Notes: generated by a model not told the origin, from the sequence alone. A stretch of 32,097 bases of DNA from RGIG3009 sp045595845 (GCA_045595845.1 JAZOBF010000033.1:1-32097), one strand, 5' to 3'. Counted from the stretch's first letter, positions 14,827 to 23,973 are shown. Numbers and translations are program-made.

Positions 14827-15858
14827 ATGAATGCAATGACTGAAATGGTAAACTACCGTCACGAAAAGGTATTGTTTATCAACAACGAGAAAGCGGGTTT
14901 ACACGCCATTATCGCTGTACACAACACGAACCTCGGCCCCGCTATCGGCGGTTGCCGCTTGTTCCCGTATGCCTCGTTTGACGATGCGCTGTTCGATGTT
15001 CTGCGCCTGTCGCGCGGTATGTCTCACAAGAACGCGGTTGCCGGTCTCGCACACGGCGGCGGTAAAGGTGTTATCATCGCTGATCCCTCGCAGAAAACCG
15101 AGGCAATGTTTGAAGCGTTCGGCGAAGCGGTAAACAATTTGGGCGGCGATTATATCACCGCAGAAGATGTCAATACCGATTGCGACGATGCCTTGGTCAT
15201 GATGCGCAAGACTAAGCACATTTGCGGTCTGCCCCAGAACAGCGGCGATCCTTCTCCGTTTACCGCTCGCGGTGTATGGCAAGGTATCCGTGCAACCGCG
15301 AAAGTGGCGCTCGGTACTGATTCGCTGGACGGTCTGACGATTGCCGTGCAAGGTCTCGGCAAAGTCGGTTATGATCTGTGCCGTCTGCTTCATGAAAGTG
15401 GTGCTAAACTGATTATTGCCAACCGCAGTAACAAAGCAATGGCGGACAAAGCGGTGGAAGAATTCGGCGCGACAATCGTTCCTACCGAAGAAATCTATGC
15501 ACAGAAATGTGACATTTTCTCCCCCAACGCCATGGGTGCCATCCTCAATCCCACCACCATCCCCGTTCTGAACTGTAAAGCAGTCGCCGGCGGCGCCAAC
15601 AACCAGATTCTTGATGAGGCTTCCGGTTTGGCATTGAAAGCGCGCGGCATCTACTACGCGCCTGACTTTGTCATCAACGGCGGCGGTGTTATCAATGCGG
15701 CAGCTGAGGTGGACGGTCCGTACAACAAAGAAGCAGTGCTCGAAAAGGTGGACAACATCTACAATTCCATCGAACACATCCTCAGCGAGTCCAAAGCAAC
15801 CGGTGAGCCCGAAGGCATCATTGCTACCCGCTATGCGGAATCCATCATCTACAAATAA
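14827..15858 (+). CDS. Leucine (branched-chain amino acid) dehydrogenase
   Basis: A 343-residue member of the Glu/Leu/Phe/Val dehydrogenase family that reversibly aminates 2-oxoacids with ammonia and NAD(P)H. Visible features are substrate-binding K68 in SRGMSHKNAVAGL, catalytic K80 in HGGGKGV, TAEDVNTDCDD, and the Rossmann glycine motif GLGKVG (176-181). The short length and GPAIGGCRLFPY segment match leucine/valine/phenylalanine dehydrogenases rather than glutamate dehydrogenases (about 450 residues). As the last gene of the Val-type T-box operon, it most likely converts the 2-oxoacid made by the oxidoreductase into Val, Leu or Ile; the reverse, catabolic direction is possible. AGGAGG precedes the start. 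Confidence 0.88.
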   Translation: MNAMTEMVNYRHEKVLFINNEKAGLHAIIAVHNTNLGPAIGGCRLFPYASFDDALFDVLRLSRGMSHKNAVAGLAHGGGKGVIIADPSQKTEAMFEAFGEAVNNLGGDYITAEDVNTDCDDALVMMRKTKHICGLPQNSGDPSPFTARGVWQGIRATAKVALGTDSLDGLTIAVQGLGKVGYDLCRLLHESGAKLIIANRSNKAMADKAVEEFGATIVPTEEIYAQKCDIFSPNAMGAILNPTTIPVLNCKAVAGGANNQILDEASGLALKARGIYYAPDFVINGGGVINAAAEVDGPYNKEAVLEKVDNIYNSIEHILSESKATGEPEGIIATRYAESIIYK

Positions 15859-15872
15859 TTCACCGATAAACA

Positions 15873-15913
15873 ACAAACTGACATTGCTAACAAGCGGTGT
15901 CAGTTTTGTTTTA
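15873..15913 (+). terminator. Terminator of the Val-type T-box operon
   Basis: ACAAACTGACA and TGTCAGTTTTGT form a stem around a 14-nt loop, followed by TTTT. It lies 14 nt after the dehydrogenase stop. The rest of the 301-nt gap before argG holds two ArgR-box-like sites, a small GCCGAT/ATCGGC hairpin near 15993 and the argG promoter; I see no gene in it. Confidence 0.75.
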
Positions 15914-15921
15914 TTCGCAAG

Positions 15922-15935
15922 TGAATATTTATGCA
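15922..15935. promoter_or_regulatory. Second, distal ARG box (candidate ArgR site)
   Basis: TGAATATTTATGCA matches the ARG-box core TGAAT-WWWW-ATTCA at 13 of 14 positions. Its start is 148 bp upstream of that of the proximal box. ArgR hexamers in several bacteria contact two operators with DNA looping; that they do so here is inference. Confidence 0.5.
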
Positions 15936-16069
15936 TATTTGCTTTGTTACACTCCTTTCTTTAGGGGAAGGCAGCGCCTTGCAGGAAATCTTTGCCGATG
16001 AAAGTATCGGCATTTCGGTAAAATTCATGGTTGTCTGTAGGGCGAGTTGTGTGGAAAAGCAACAAATTG

Positions 16070-16083
16070 TGAATAAATATTCA
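16070..16083. promoter_or_regulatory. Proximal ARG box (candidate ArgR operator)
   Basis: TGAATAAATATTCA is a perfect match to the ARG-box core and a near-perfect palindrome. It ends 7 bp before the -35 of the argG promoter, so a bound arginine repressor would obstruct RNA polymerase. No argR gene is in the window. Confidence 0.75.
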
Positions 16084-16090
16084 AATTGTG

Positions 16091-16119
16091 TTGACAACCG
16101 TTTTATTTAGAGGTATAAT
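16091..16119 (+). promoter_or_regulatory. Promoter of the arginine operon
   Basis: TTGACA (16091-16096), a 17-nt spacer and TATAAT (16114-16119): a full 12 of 12 match to the housekeeping consensus, with the ArgR box directly upstream. The leader to argG is only about 35 nt. Confidence 0.9.
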
Positions 16120-16159
16120 TCATGCCATGTTGTAAATTATCTTGTGGAGGTAGTTCAAA

Positions 16160-17377
16160 ATGAATAAAAAATCAATCAAAAAAGTTGTTCTCGCCTATTC
16201 GGGCGGTCTGGACACATCCATCATCATTCCGTGGCTGAAAGAAAACTACAACAACTGCGAAGTAATTGCGGTTTCGGGTAATGTCGGTCAAGCGGATGAG
16301 CTGGAGGGCTTGGAAGAAAAAGCACTCAAGACTGGGGCTTCCAAACTGTATGTTTTGGATCAGACCGACGATTATGTTGACAACTATATCATTCCCACCA
16401 TGCAGGCGGGTGCGGTATACGAGGAGTATCTGCTCGGGACCAGTCACGCGCGTCCCTGTATCGCCAAAGGATTGGCTGAAATCGCCATCAAGGAAAATGC
16501 CGATGCGATTTGCCACGGTTGCACCGGTAAAGGTAACGATCAGGTGCGGTTCGAGTTGGCGCTGAAGCATTTTGCGCCGACCATGCCCATCATCGCGCCC
16601 TGGCGTGAGTGGGATATCAAGTCCCGTGAAGAGGAGATCGAATATGCGGAAGCGCATAACATCCCGCTGAAGATTAACCGTGAAACGAACTATTCCAAGG
16701 ATAAGAACCTCTGGCATCTGTCCCACGAGGGCATGGATCTGGAGGATACCGGCAACGAGCCTCAGTATGAGAAACCCGGCTTCCTCGAGATGGGTGTTTC
16801 CCCCATCATGGCACCCGATAAACCGACCTATGTGACGCTGGAATTCGAAAAAGGTGTGCCCGTAGCTTTGGACGGCGAGAAAATGAGCGCTAAAAACATC
16901 ATCTTGAAGCTCAACGAGCTCGGCGGCGCTAACGGTATCGGTATCATCGACATCGTGGAAAACCGCTTGGTCGGTATGAAATGCCGCGGCGTGTATGAAA
17001 CGCCCGGCGGTACCACCCTTTACAAAGCGCACAGCGTGCTCGAAAGCATCTGTCTGGACAAGATGACATTGCATGAAAAACAACGCTTGTCCATCACCTT
17101 TGCGGAACTCGTTTACAACGGTCAATGGTTTACGCCTTTGCGCGAAGCCCTTTCCGCTTTCGTCACCAAAACACAGGAGCGTGTAACCGGTAAGGTGAGG
17201 CTGAAACTCTATAAAGGCAATATGATCAATGCGGGCGTGTGGAGTCCCTACACGCTGTACAGCGAAGAGATCGCCACCTTTGGTGAAAGCGATTACAACC
17301 AAGCGGATGCCGCCGGCTTTATCAACCTCTATGGTCTGCCGATTCAAGTACAGGCAATGGTAGACGGTAAAAAATAA
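16160..17377 (+). CDS. argG: Argininosuccinate synthase
   Basis: ArgG joins citrulline and aspartate using ATP, giving argininosuccinate, the penultimate step of arginine synthesis. The 405-residue protein has the N-type ATP pyrophosphatase loop AYSGGLDTS (12-20), GNVGQ, the citrulline/aspartate-binding region HGCTGKGNDQVRFE and the GMKCRGVYETPGGTTLYKAH stretch typical of the family. Length is normal (about 400). TGGAGGT lies 9 nt upstream of the start. It is the first gene of the operon, directly behind the ArgR box and a consensus promoter, and is followed after 15 nt by argH. Confidence 0.97.
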   Translation: MNKKSIKKVVLAYSGGLDTSIIIPWLKENYNNCEVIAVSGNVGQADELEGLEEKALKTGASKLYVLDQTDDYVDNYIIPTMQAGAVYEEYLLGTSHARPCIAKGLAEIAIKENADAICHGCTGKGNDQVRFELALKHFAPTMPIIAPWREWDIKSREEEIEYAEAHNIPLKINRETNYSKDKNLWHLSHEGMDLEDTGNEPQYEKPGFLEMGVSPIMAPDKPTYVTLEFEKGVPVALDGEKMSAKNIILKLNELGGANGIGIIDIVENRLVGMKCRGVYETPGGTTLYKAHSVLESICLDKMTLHEKQRLSITFAELVYNGQWFTPLREALSAFVTKTQERVTGKVRLKLYKGNMINAGVWSPYTLYSEEIATFGESDYNQADAAGFINLYGLPIQVQAMVDGKK

Positions 17378-17392
17378 TCAGGAGCGTGTAAC

Positions 17393-18769
17393 ATGGCTAA
17401 GATGTGGGCCGGCAGAACCGACGGCCATACCGAAAAGATTGCAGACGATTTCAATTCGTCCATTCGGTTTGACAGCAGAATGTACCGCCAAGATATTACG
17501 GGCAGCATGACGCACGCCGCCATGCTTGCAAAGCAAGGAATCCTCTGTGCCGAAGATGCCGAACTCTTGATTGACGGTCTGTCCGCGATTTTAGCGGATA
17601 TTGAAAGCGGTGCCCTTGCCGTGGATATGGAATGCGAAGATATTCACATGTTCGTCGAACAGGTGCTGACCGAACGACTGGGTGATGTGGGCAAAAAGCT
17701 GCACACCGCGCGTAGCCGTAACGATCAGGTGGCATTGGACATCCGCTTGTATCTGCGCGATGAGATCGACGAGATCACCTCGCTTATCAAGGAGTTGCTG
17801 ACGGCAATCACCGAAAAAGCGGAACAGTATAAAGAGGCGATTCTGCCCGGTTACACCCATCTGCAACGCGCACAACCCATTACATTCGGGCATCACCTGA
17901 TGGCATATGCCATGATGCTCATACGCGATCTGGAACGACTGGCGGACTGCCGCAAACGCATGAACCGATCCCCCATCGGCGCATGTGCGCTTGCCGGCAC
18001 GACCTACGCCACTGACCGCCGTTTCGAGGCGGAAAAATTGGGCTTTGACGGTATTTGTCTAAACAGTTTGGACGCCGTGTCCGACCGCGATTTCAGTATC
18101 GAATTGCTTGGGGCGCTGTCCACATTGATGGTGCATCTGTCCCGCTTTGCCGAAGAGATCATTCTGTGGTCGAGTTGGGAATTTAAATTTGTGGAATTAT
18201 CGGATGCGTATACCACCGGTTCGTCCATCATGCCACAGAAGAAAAACCCCGACATGGCGGAACTGGTGCGCGGCAAGACAGGGCGGGTGTTCGGTGATCT
18301 CATGGGCCTCTTAACTACGCTCAAAGGATTGCCTCTTGCATACAACAAGGATATGCAAGAGGATAAGGAAGGCGTGTTTGACGCCTGTGATACGGTGAAG
18401 ATGTGCTTACAAGTCTTTACCGGCATGGTTGCCACGATGACGGCGAACACCGCTAACATGAAATCGGCGGCACAAAAAGGCTTTATCAACGCCACCGATT
18501 TGGCGGATTATTTGGTGAAAAAGGGATTGCCGTTCCGCAGTGCGTATAAGCTTTCCGGTCAACTGGTGGCGCTGTGTATTCAGCAAAACACCGTACTGGA
18601 GGATTTGCCTCTTGAGACCTACCGTTCGTTCAGCGACCTGTTTGAAGACGACCTGTACGAAGCGATTGATTTGAAAACCTGTGTGGAAAGCCGTATTTCC
18701 GAGGGTGGTACCTCGCTATCTTCGGTGGAAGCACAAATCTCCCATGTGAAAGAGTTGTTAGCGAAATGA
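17393..18769 (+). CDS. argH: Argininosuccinate lyase
   Basis: ArgH splits argininosuccinate into arginine and fumarate. The 458-residue protein carries the fumarase/aspartase superfamily signature GSSIMPQKKNPD (276-287), TARSRNDQVALD and GYTHLQRAQPITFGHH (with the proton-relay His region). Length is normal. CAGGAG precedes the ATG, and the gene overlaps argC by 4 nt (ATGA), so argG, argH and argC are translationally linked. Confidence 0.97.
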   Translation: MAKMWAGRTDGHTEKIADDFNSSIRFDSRMYRQDITGSMTHAAMLAKQGILCAEDAELLIDGLSAILADIESGALAVDMECEDIHMFVEQVLTERLGDVGKKLHTARSRNDQVALDIRLYLRDEIDEITSLIKELLTAITEKAEQYKEAILPGYTHLQRAQPITFGHHLMAYAMMLIRDLERLADCRKRMNRSPIGACALAGTTYATDRRFEAEKLGFDGICLNSLDAVSDRDFSIELLGALSTLMVHLSRFAEEIILWSSWEFKFVELSDAYTTGSSIMPQKKNPDMAELVRGKTGRVFGDLMGLLTTLKGLPLAYNKDMQEDKEGVFDACDTVKMCLQVFTGMVATMTANTANMKSAAQKGFINATDLADYLVKKGLPFRSAYKLSGQLVALCIQQNTVLEDLPLETYRSFSDLFEDDLYEAIDLKTCVESRISEGGTSLSSVEAQISHVKELLAK

Positions 18770-19689
18770 CCACGATTTTTATTGACGGAAGTGTTGGCAC
18801 AACCGGTTTGCGCATTGCGGATCGGTTAAAAGAGCGGAACGATCTGCAATTGATCGCACTGTCGGAAGAAAAGCGCAAGGATACAGCCGCTCGCAAAGAG
18901 GCGATCAACAATGCGGATATTGTGTTCTTATGTTTGCCCGATCCCGCCGCCATTGAGGCGGTGGCACTGACTGAAAATCCCGCCGTGCGCATTATTGATA
19001 CCTCCACCGCGCACCGCACACATCCTGATTGGACATACGGATTGCCCGAACTGTCGGGACAACGCGAGCGCATCGCCGCTTCGCGACGTATTGCCAATCC
19101 CGGTTGCCATGCCAGCGGGTTTATCGCGTTGGTGGCGCCGCTTATGGAGCAGGGATTACTTAAGCCTGACGCCGCGCTCACCTGTTTCTCGCTGACCGGA
19201 TATTCCGGCGGCGGTAAAAAGATGATTGCGGAGTATGAGGGCGAGGATCGAAGCCCGCTTTTGAAAGCACCCCGTCAGTATGCGCTGACACAACAACATA
19301 AGCATCTAAAAGAAATGGCAGCGGTGTGCGGTCTGACGACCGCGCCCGTCTTCTGCCCCATCGTTGCAGATTTCTACAGCGGTATGGAAGTGACTGTCCC
19401 GCTTTTTGCCCGTGATGTGAACGGCAACAAGCAGGACATTGAGCAACTGTACGCGACATATTATGCAAACGGTTTGGTGCGGTTTGATAACGGCACCGAT
19501 CCCGACGGACTGTTATCCGCTTCGGCGTTCGCCGACCGCGACGATATGCAGGTGTCAGTACAGGGAAACGAGGAGCGCATCTTACTCACGGCGCGGTTCG
19601 ACAATCTCGGAAAAGGCGCTTCAGGCGCCGCGATTCAGAACATGAACATTTTGCTCGGCGTAGACGAAACAACCGGCTTGAATGTATAA
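18766..19689 (+). CDS. argC: N-acetyl-gamma-glutamyl-phosphate reductase (short type)
   Basis: ArgC reduces N-acetylglutamyl phosphate to the semialdehyde with NADPH. At 307 residues it is the shorter ArgC type. It has an N-terminal Rossmann start IFIDGSVGTTGLRIADRL, the STAHRTHPDWTYGLPEL strand-turn and the catalytic cysteine in NPGCHASG (C114). Its start lies inside the end of argH. Placing argC after argGH rather than first in the operon is a variation on the common argCJBDF order. Confidence 0.94.
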   Translation: MTTIFIDGSVGTTGLRIADRLKERNDLQLIALSEEKRKDTAARKEAINNADIVFLCLPDPAAIEAVALTENPAVRIIDTSTAHRTHPDWTYGLPELSGQRERIAASRRIANPGCHASGFIALVAPLMEQGLLKPDAALTCFSLTGYSGGGKKMIAEYEGEDRSPLLKAPRQYALTQQHKHLKEMAAVCGLTTAPVFCPIVADFYSGMEVTVPLFARDVNGNKQDIEQLYATYYANGLVRFDNGTDPDGLLSASAFADRDDMQVSVQGNEERILLTARFDNLGKGASGAAIQNMNILLGVDETTGLNV

Positions 19690-19703
19690 CATGAGGAGTA
19701 ACT

Positions 19704-20918
19704 ATGAAACTGATTTCCGGCGGCGTATGTGCCGCACAAGGCTATAAAGCAAACGGTATCCATTGCGGTGTCCGCAAAAATCGTACCAAAAAAGATCTCG
19801 CTCTCATTGTCAGCGAGGTGCCCGCCAATGCGGCGGCGGTGTATACCACCAATCTCGTCAAGGGCGCCCCGCTCACCGTGACGAAAGCGCATTTGCAAAA
19901 CGGGAAAGCACAGGCAATCATCTGTAACAGCGGAATTGCCAACACCTGTAATGCGGACGGCATTGAAAAAGCAAACGCCATGTGCGAGCTCGTTGCCGAA
20001 ACTCTCGGTATTCCTGCCGACGATGTGGTAGTGGCATCAACCGGTGTCATCGGGCAACCGTTGAACCTTGAGCCAATTGCTGCCCATATCGGTGAACTGG
20101 CAAGCGGATTATCCCAAAACGGTGGCGAATCGGCAGCAGAAGCCATTATGACCACCGATACCGTCAAAAAAGAAATCGCCGTTGAGTTCACCGTCGGCGG
20201 AAAGGTGTGCCGCATCGGCGGTATTGCCAAGGGAAGCGGCATGATCCATCCCAATATGGCAACCATGCTGGTGTTTATCACATCCGATGTTGCCATCTCG
20301 CCCGCCATGCTGCAAAAAGCGTTGTCGGGTGATATTGCCAACACCTTTAATATGTTGAGCATTGACGGCGACACCTCCACCAACGACATGGTAACGGTAC
20401 TTGCCAACGGTCTTGCAGAAAATGAAGAGATAACAGCCGAAGGCGAAGATTTTGACACCTTTATGAAAGCTCTCAATACCGTCACCGTCAACTTGTGTCG
20501 CATCATCGCGGGAGACGGCGAGGGAGCTACCAAGTTGCTGGAATGTAAAGTCAGCGGTGCCGATACCGAACAAGTGGCCAAGCTGTCTGCAAAAAGCGTT
20601 ATCTGCTCCAGCTTGCTTAAAGCGGCGATGTTTGGTGCAGACGCGAACTGGGGACGCATCTTGTGTGCCATCGGATATAGCGGTGCCGATGTAGATGTGA
20701 CAAAAGTCGATGTTTCCTTCCGTTCCGCCAAGGGTGAAATCGCGGTCTGTCGCGATGGCGCGGGTATCCCATTCTCGGAAGAACTGGCAAAAGAAATTTT
20801 GCTCGAACACGATATTGAGATTCTTGTTAAGGTTGGCGACGGCCCTTACAGTGCTTGTGCATGGGGTTGCGACCTAACTTACGATTATGTGAAAATCCAC
20901 GGCGATTACCGTACCTAA
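19704..20918 (+). CDS. argJ: Glutamate N-acetyltransferase / ornithine acetyltransferase
   Basis: ArgJ transfers the acetyl group from N-acetylornithine to glutamate, recycling acetyl in the cyclic arginine pathway; bifunctional versions also use acetyl-CoA. The 404-residue precursor has the autocleavage motif KGSGMIHPNMATML, with cleavage expected before Thr187, which becomes the N-terminal nucleophile of the beta chain. STGVIG and GADANWGRILCAIGYSG are also typical. Monofunctional or bifunctional cannot be told by eye. GAGGAG lies upstream; it follows argC by 14 nt. Confidence 0.95.
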   Translation: MKLISGGVCAAQGYKANGIHCGVRKNRTKKDLALIVSEVPANAAAVYTTNLVKGAPLTVTKAHLQNGKAQAIICNSGIANTCNADGIEKANAMCELVAETLGIPADDVVVASTGVIGQPLNLEPIAAHIGELASGLSQNGGESAAEAIMTTDTVKKEIAVEFTVGGKVCRIGGIAKGSGMIHPNMATMLVFITSDVAISPAMLQKALSGDIANTFNMLSIDGDTSTNDMVTVLANGLAENEEITAEGEDFDTFMKALNTVTVNLCRIIAGDGEGATKLLECKVSGADTEQVAKLSAKSVICSSLLKAAMFGADANWGRILCAIGYSGADVDVTKVDVSFRSAKGEIAVCRDGAGIPFSEELAKEILLEHDIEILVKVGDGPYSACAWGCDLTYDYVKIHGDYRT

Positions 20919-20930
20919 GGAGTTGTCAGT

Positions 20931-21794
20931 ATGCACGATATCATTTCCAATGCCGAACGCGCCGAGGTCTTAACAGCGGCTCTCCCCTACATTCGGCGGT
21001 ACAACGGCGAGATCGTTGTAGTAAAATACGGCGGTAACGCCATGGTCAACGAAGAACTCAAGAAAGAAGTCATGCAAGACATCGTCTTGTTGTGGCTGAC
21101 GGGTGTGAAAGTCGTGCTGGTACACGGCGGTGGCCCCGAAATCAGCGACATGATGACGCGTTTGGATAAAAAACCGGAATTCATTGACGGATTGCGCATA
21201 ACGGATAAAGAAACCGTGGACATTGTGCAGATGGTGCTCGCGGGTAAAGTCAACAAATCACTCGTCAACTTGCTCGAAACAATCGGCGGTAAAGCCATGG
21301 GAATTTCGGGTATCGACGGCCACCTTATCGATGCCACTTTTAAGAACGAAAAACTCGGATTCGTGGGAAACATCACCAAGATTAACATTGAACCCGTGGT
21401 GGATTTGTTGGAAAAGGGATATATCCCCGTCATTTCCACGATTGCGTGTGATGACAACGGAAACATCTACAATGTCAACGGCGACACCGCCGCCGCCCAT
21501 ATTGCGGGGGCTCTCGGCGCCGAGCGTATGATTCTGATGACGGATATCGCGGGCATCTTACGCGACAAAGACGACCCCTCCACCCTCATTCCCGAAATCA
21601 CCGTGGAGGAAGCTAAACAACTGTATGACAGCGGCGTCATTTCCGGCGGCATGATTCCGAAGGTAGATTGTTGCATTGAAGCCCTGAATCATGGTGTCAA
21701 CAATGTCATCATTATGGACGGCCGTATTCACCACTCCATTCTCATGGAATTGCTGACCGACGAAGGCGCCGGTACCATGGTCACGAAAGGTTAA
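20931..21794 (+). CDS. argB: Acetylglutamate kinase
   Basis: ArgB phosphorylates N-acetylglutamate. The 287-residue protein has the amino acid kinase fold, with KYGGNAM (32-38), HGGGPE (65-70), GFVGNI and NVNGDTAAAHIAGAL, plus an N-terminal helix (DIISNAERAEVLTAALPYI) found in hexameric, arginine-inhibited forms. Feedback inhibition is therefore likely but inferred. It begins 12 nt after argJ with AAGGAG upstream. Confidence 0.96.
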   Translation: MHDIISNAERAEVLTAALPYIRRYNGEIVVVKYGGNAMVNEELKKEVMQDIVLLWLTGVKVVLVHGGGPEISDMMTRLDKKPEFIDGLRITDKETVDIVQMVLAGKVNKSLVNLLETIGGKAMGISGIDGHLIDATFKNEKLGFVGNITKINIEPVVDLLEKGYIPVISTIACDDNGNIYNVNGDTAAAHIAGALGAERMILMTDIAGILRDKDDPSTLIPEITVEEAKQLYDSGVISGGMIPKVDCCIEALNHGVNNVIIMDGRIHHSILMELLTDEGAGTMVTKG

Positions 21795-21800
21795 ATCAGT

Positions 21801-22967
21801 ATGAACAGTATCACCTCTTTGGATCAACAGTATGTTGCCGGCACCTACGCACGGTTTCCCGTGGAACTGGTTTCGGGAAAAGGCAGTATCGTAGTCGATA
21901 CGAACGGCAAAGAATATATCGACCTCGGTTCAGGCATCGGCGTAACCTGTTTCGGCATTGCCGATGACGAATGGGTAGCCGCTGTTTCCAAACAAGCCGC
22001 AACCTTGCAACACACCTCAAACCTGTATTACACCGAGCCGTGTGCTCAACTGGCGCGCGTACTGTGCGAGCGAACCGGCATGAAAAAAGTGTTTTTCGCA
22101 AACTCCGGTGCGGAGGCGAATGAATGTGCCATCAAAGTGGCACGCAAATATTCCGCCGAAACCAAAGGAGCGGAATATTCGACCGTCATTACACTGAAAA
22201 ACAGTTTTCACGGCAGAACGCTGACCACCCTTGCCGCTACGGGACAAGACCATTTCCATGCGTTGTTTAATCCCCTAACCCCCGGCTTTGCCCATGTCGA
22301 TGCCGAAGATCTCGAAACGCTGTCAAAGATGGTCAAAGAACTGCCCACCGCCGCCATTATGATGGAGTGTGTACAAGGCGAGGGCGGCGTGATCGCGCTT
22401 AGTCGGGAATTCGTAACGGGTGTAGCCAACCTTGCCGAGGAGCACGATATTCCGCTTATCATAGATGAAGTGCAAACAGGTAACGGACGCACGGGCGCTT
22501 TGTATGCGTACATGAACTACGGCATTACGCCCGATATCGTTTCCACCGCTAAAGGACTCGGCGGCGGACTGCCCATCGGTGCCACGCTGATGAGCGAAAA
22601 GGTGCAACATGTGTTAGGCGCGGGCGATCACGGTTCTACCTATGGCGCGAATCCCGTTTGTTGTGCCGGTGCGCTGAGCGTTATCAATCGTTTGGACGAT
22701 GCCTTCCTCGCCGATGTGCGTGAAAAAAGCAACTATATTTTCGAGGCGTTAAACGGTGCTGCCGGTGTTCAGTCGGTGACAGGTATGGGACTCATGATCG
22801 GCATCAAAACCGAAAAACCCGCCAAGGAAGTGGTCACCACTTGTTTGGAAAACGGTGTGCTGTGTTTGACGGCAAAAGACAAGGTGCGCTTATTGCCTGC
22901 TCTGAATATTCCGATGCATCTTCTCAAAAAAGCCATTGAAACCATTAAAAAGGCCGCGGCCGTATAA
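21801..22967 (+). CDS. argD: Acetylornithine aminotransferase
   Basis: ArgD is a PLP class III aminotransferase that converts N-acetylglutamate semialdehyde to N-acetylornithine using glutamate. In its 388 residues it shows FANSGAEANECAIKVAR, SFHGRTLTTLAATGQ, the IIDEVQTGNGRTG strand whose Asp contacts the PLP nitrogen, and the PLP lysine in STAKGLGGGLPIGA (K251). Length is normal. It starts 6 nt after argB. Related enzymes act on succinylornithine or GABA, but the operon settles the role. Confidence 0.95.
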   Translation: MNSITSLDQQYVAGTYARFPVELVSGKGSIVVDTNGKEYIDLGSGIGVTCFGIADDEWVAAVSKQAATLQHTSNLYYTEPCAQLARVLCERTGMKKVFFANSGAEANECAIKVARKYSAETKGAEYSTVITLKNSFHGRTLTTLAATGQDHFHALFNPLTPGFAHVDAEDLETLSKMVKELPTAAIMMECVQGEGGVIALSREFVTGVANLAEEHDIPLIIDEVQTGNGRTGALYAYMNYGITPDIVSTAKGLGGGLPIGATLMSEKVQHVLGAGDHGSTYGANPVCCAGALSVINRLDDAFLADVREKSNYIFEALNGAAGVQSVTGMGLMIGIKTEKPAKEVVTTCLENGVLCLTAKDKVRLLPALNIPMHLLKKAIETIKKAAAV

Positions 22968-22977
22968 GGAGTTATCT

Positions 22978-23964
22978 ATGACATTTAAAAATCGTAGCTT
23001 TTTGAAACTGTTAGATTACACGCCCGATGAAATTGATGCTCTGTTGAATCTGTCAGCCGATCTGAAAGCCAAGAAAAAAGCAGGAATTGCTCATCGGCTT
23101 TGCCAAGGCAAGTCAATTGCCTTATTGTTTGAAAAGACCAGCACGCGCACCCGTTGCGCGTTTGAGGTCGCAGCGGCGGATTTGGGAATGCACCCCGTAT
23201 ATCTCGATCCCAAAAGTTCACAGATGGGCAAAAAAGAGTCCATCCCCGATACCGCACGCGTACTCGGCCGTATGTTCGACGGTATTGAATACCGTGGCTT
23301 TGAGCAAGAAATCGTGGAGGAACTCAGCGCATACGCGGGAGTTCCCGTGTGGAACGGTCTTACTAACGAATTTCATCCTACACAGATTCTCGCCGATTTC
23401 TTGACAATTCGTGAACATTTCGGCGAGTTAAAAGGGAAAAAGTTGGTATACATGGGCGATGCACGCTATAATATGGGCAACTCGCTGATGGTCGGTTGTG
23501 CCAAAATGGGTATGCATTTCATTGCCTGTGCCCCCGAAAAATATTTCCCGAGCCAAGAACTCATCGATACCTGTCAGGCGATTGCCGCCGAAACGGGTGC
23601 GATACTCGAATTTATCACCGATCCGATGCAAGCCGTCGCGGATGCGCATGTCATCTACACCGATGTGTGGGTTTCCATGGGCGAACCTGACGAGGTATGG
23701 AAAGAGCGTATCGCCGAACTCAGCCCGTACCGTGTCACCGCCGCGCTTATGGATGCCGCCGGTGCTCAGTGCCGCTTCATGCACTGCTTGCCCGCGTTCC
23801 ATGACTTAAAAACTTCCACCGGTCAAGACATGTACGAAAAATTCGGCATCACCTGCATGGAGGTCACCGATGAGGTGTTCGAAAGTGAGCGCTCCATCGT
23901 CTTTGATGAAGCAGAAAATCGCATGCACACCATCAAAGCGGTTATGGCCGCCACGCTGGGATAA
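22978..23964 (+). CDS. argF: Ornithine carbamoyltransferase
   Basis: ArgF makes citrulline from ornithine and carbamoyl phosphate. The 328-residue protein has the carbamoyl-phosphate loop STRTR (55-59) within EKTSTRTRCAFE, HPTQILADFLT, the ornithine-binding VSMGE and HCLP (269-272). The start at 22978 is chosen because AAGGAG lies 6-7 nt upstream; the frame extends further into argD without a better site. It is the last gene before a terminator. No carbamoyl phosphate synthase gene is present in the window. Confidence 0.96.
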   Translation: MTFKNRSFLKLLDYTPDEIDALLNLSADLKAKKKAGIAHRLCQGKSIALLFEKTSTRTRCAFEVAAADLGMHPVYLDPKSSQMGKKESIPDTARVLGRMFDGIEYRGFEQEIVEELSAYAGVPVWNGLTNEFHPTQILADFLTIREHFGELKGKKLVYMGDARYNMGNSLMVGCAKMGMHFIACAPEKYFPSQELIDTCQAIAAETGAILEFITDPMQAVADAHVIYTDVWVSMGEPDEVWKERIAELSPYRVTAALMDAAGAQCRFMHCLPAFHDLKTSTGQDMYEKFGITCMEVTDEVFESERSIVFDEAENRMHTIKAVMAATLG

Positions 23965-23973
23965 ACCGTTAAA

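Noticed and set aside
15900..16097. A 65-codon minus-strand frame in the gap before argG
   Set aside because: It overlaps both ARG boxes and the argG promoter region, has no ribosome-binding site and shows no familiar motif.
16172..17347. Long minus-strand open frames opposite argG, and similar ones at 14899-15936, 19742-20731 and 6584-7567
   Set aside because: They mirror strongly coding genes in the opposite frame, a known effect of codon bias; none has a family match or start signal.
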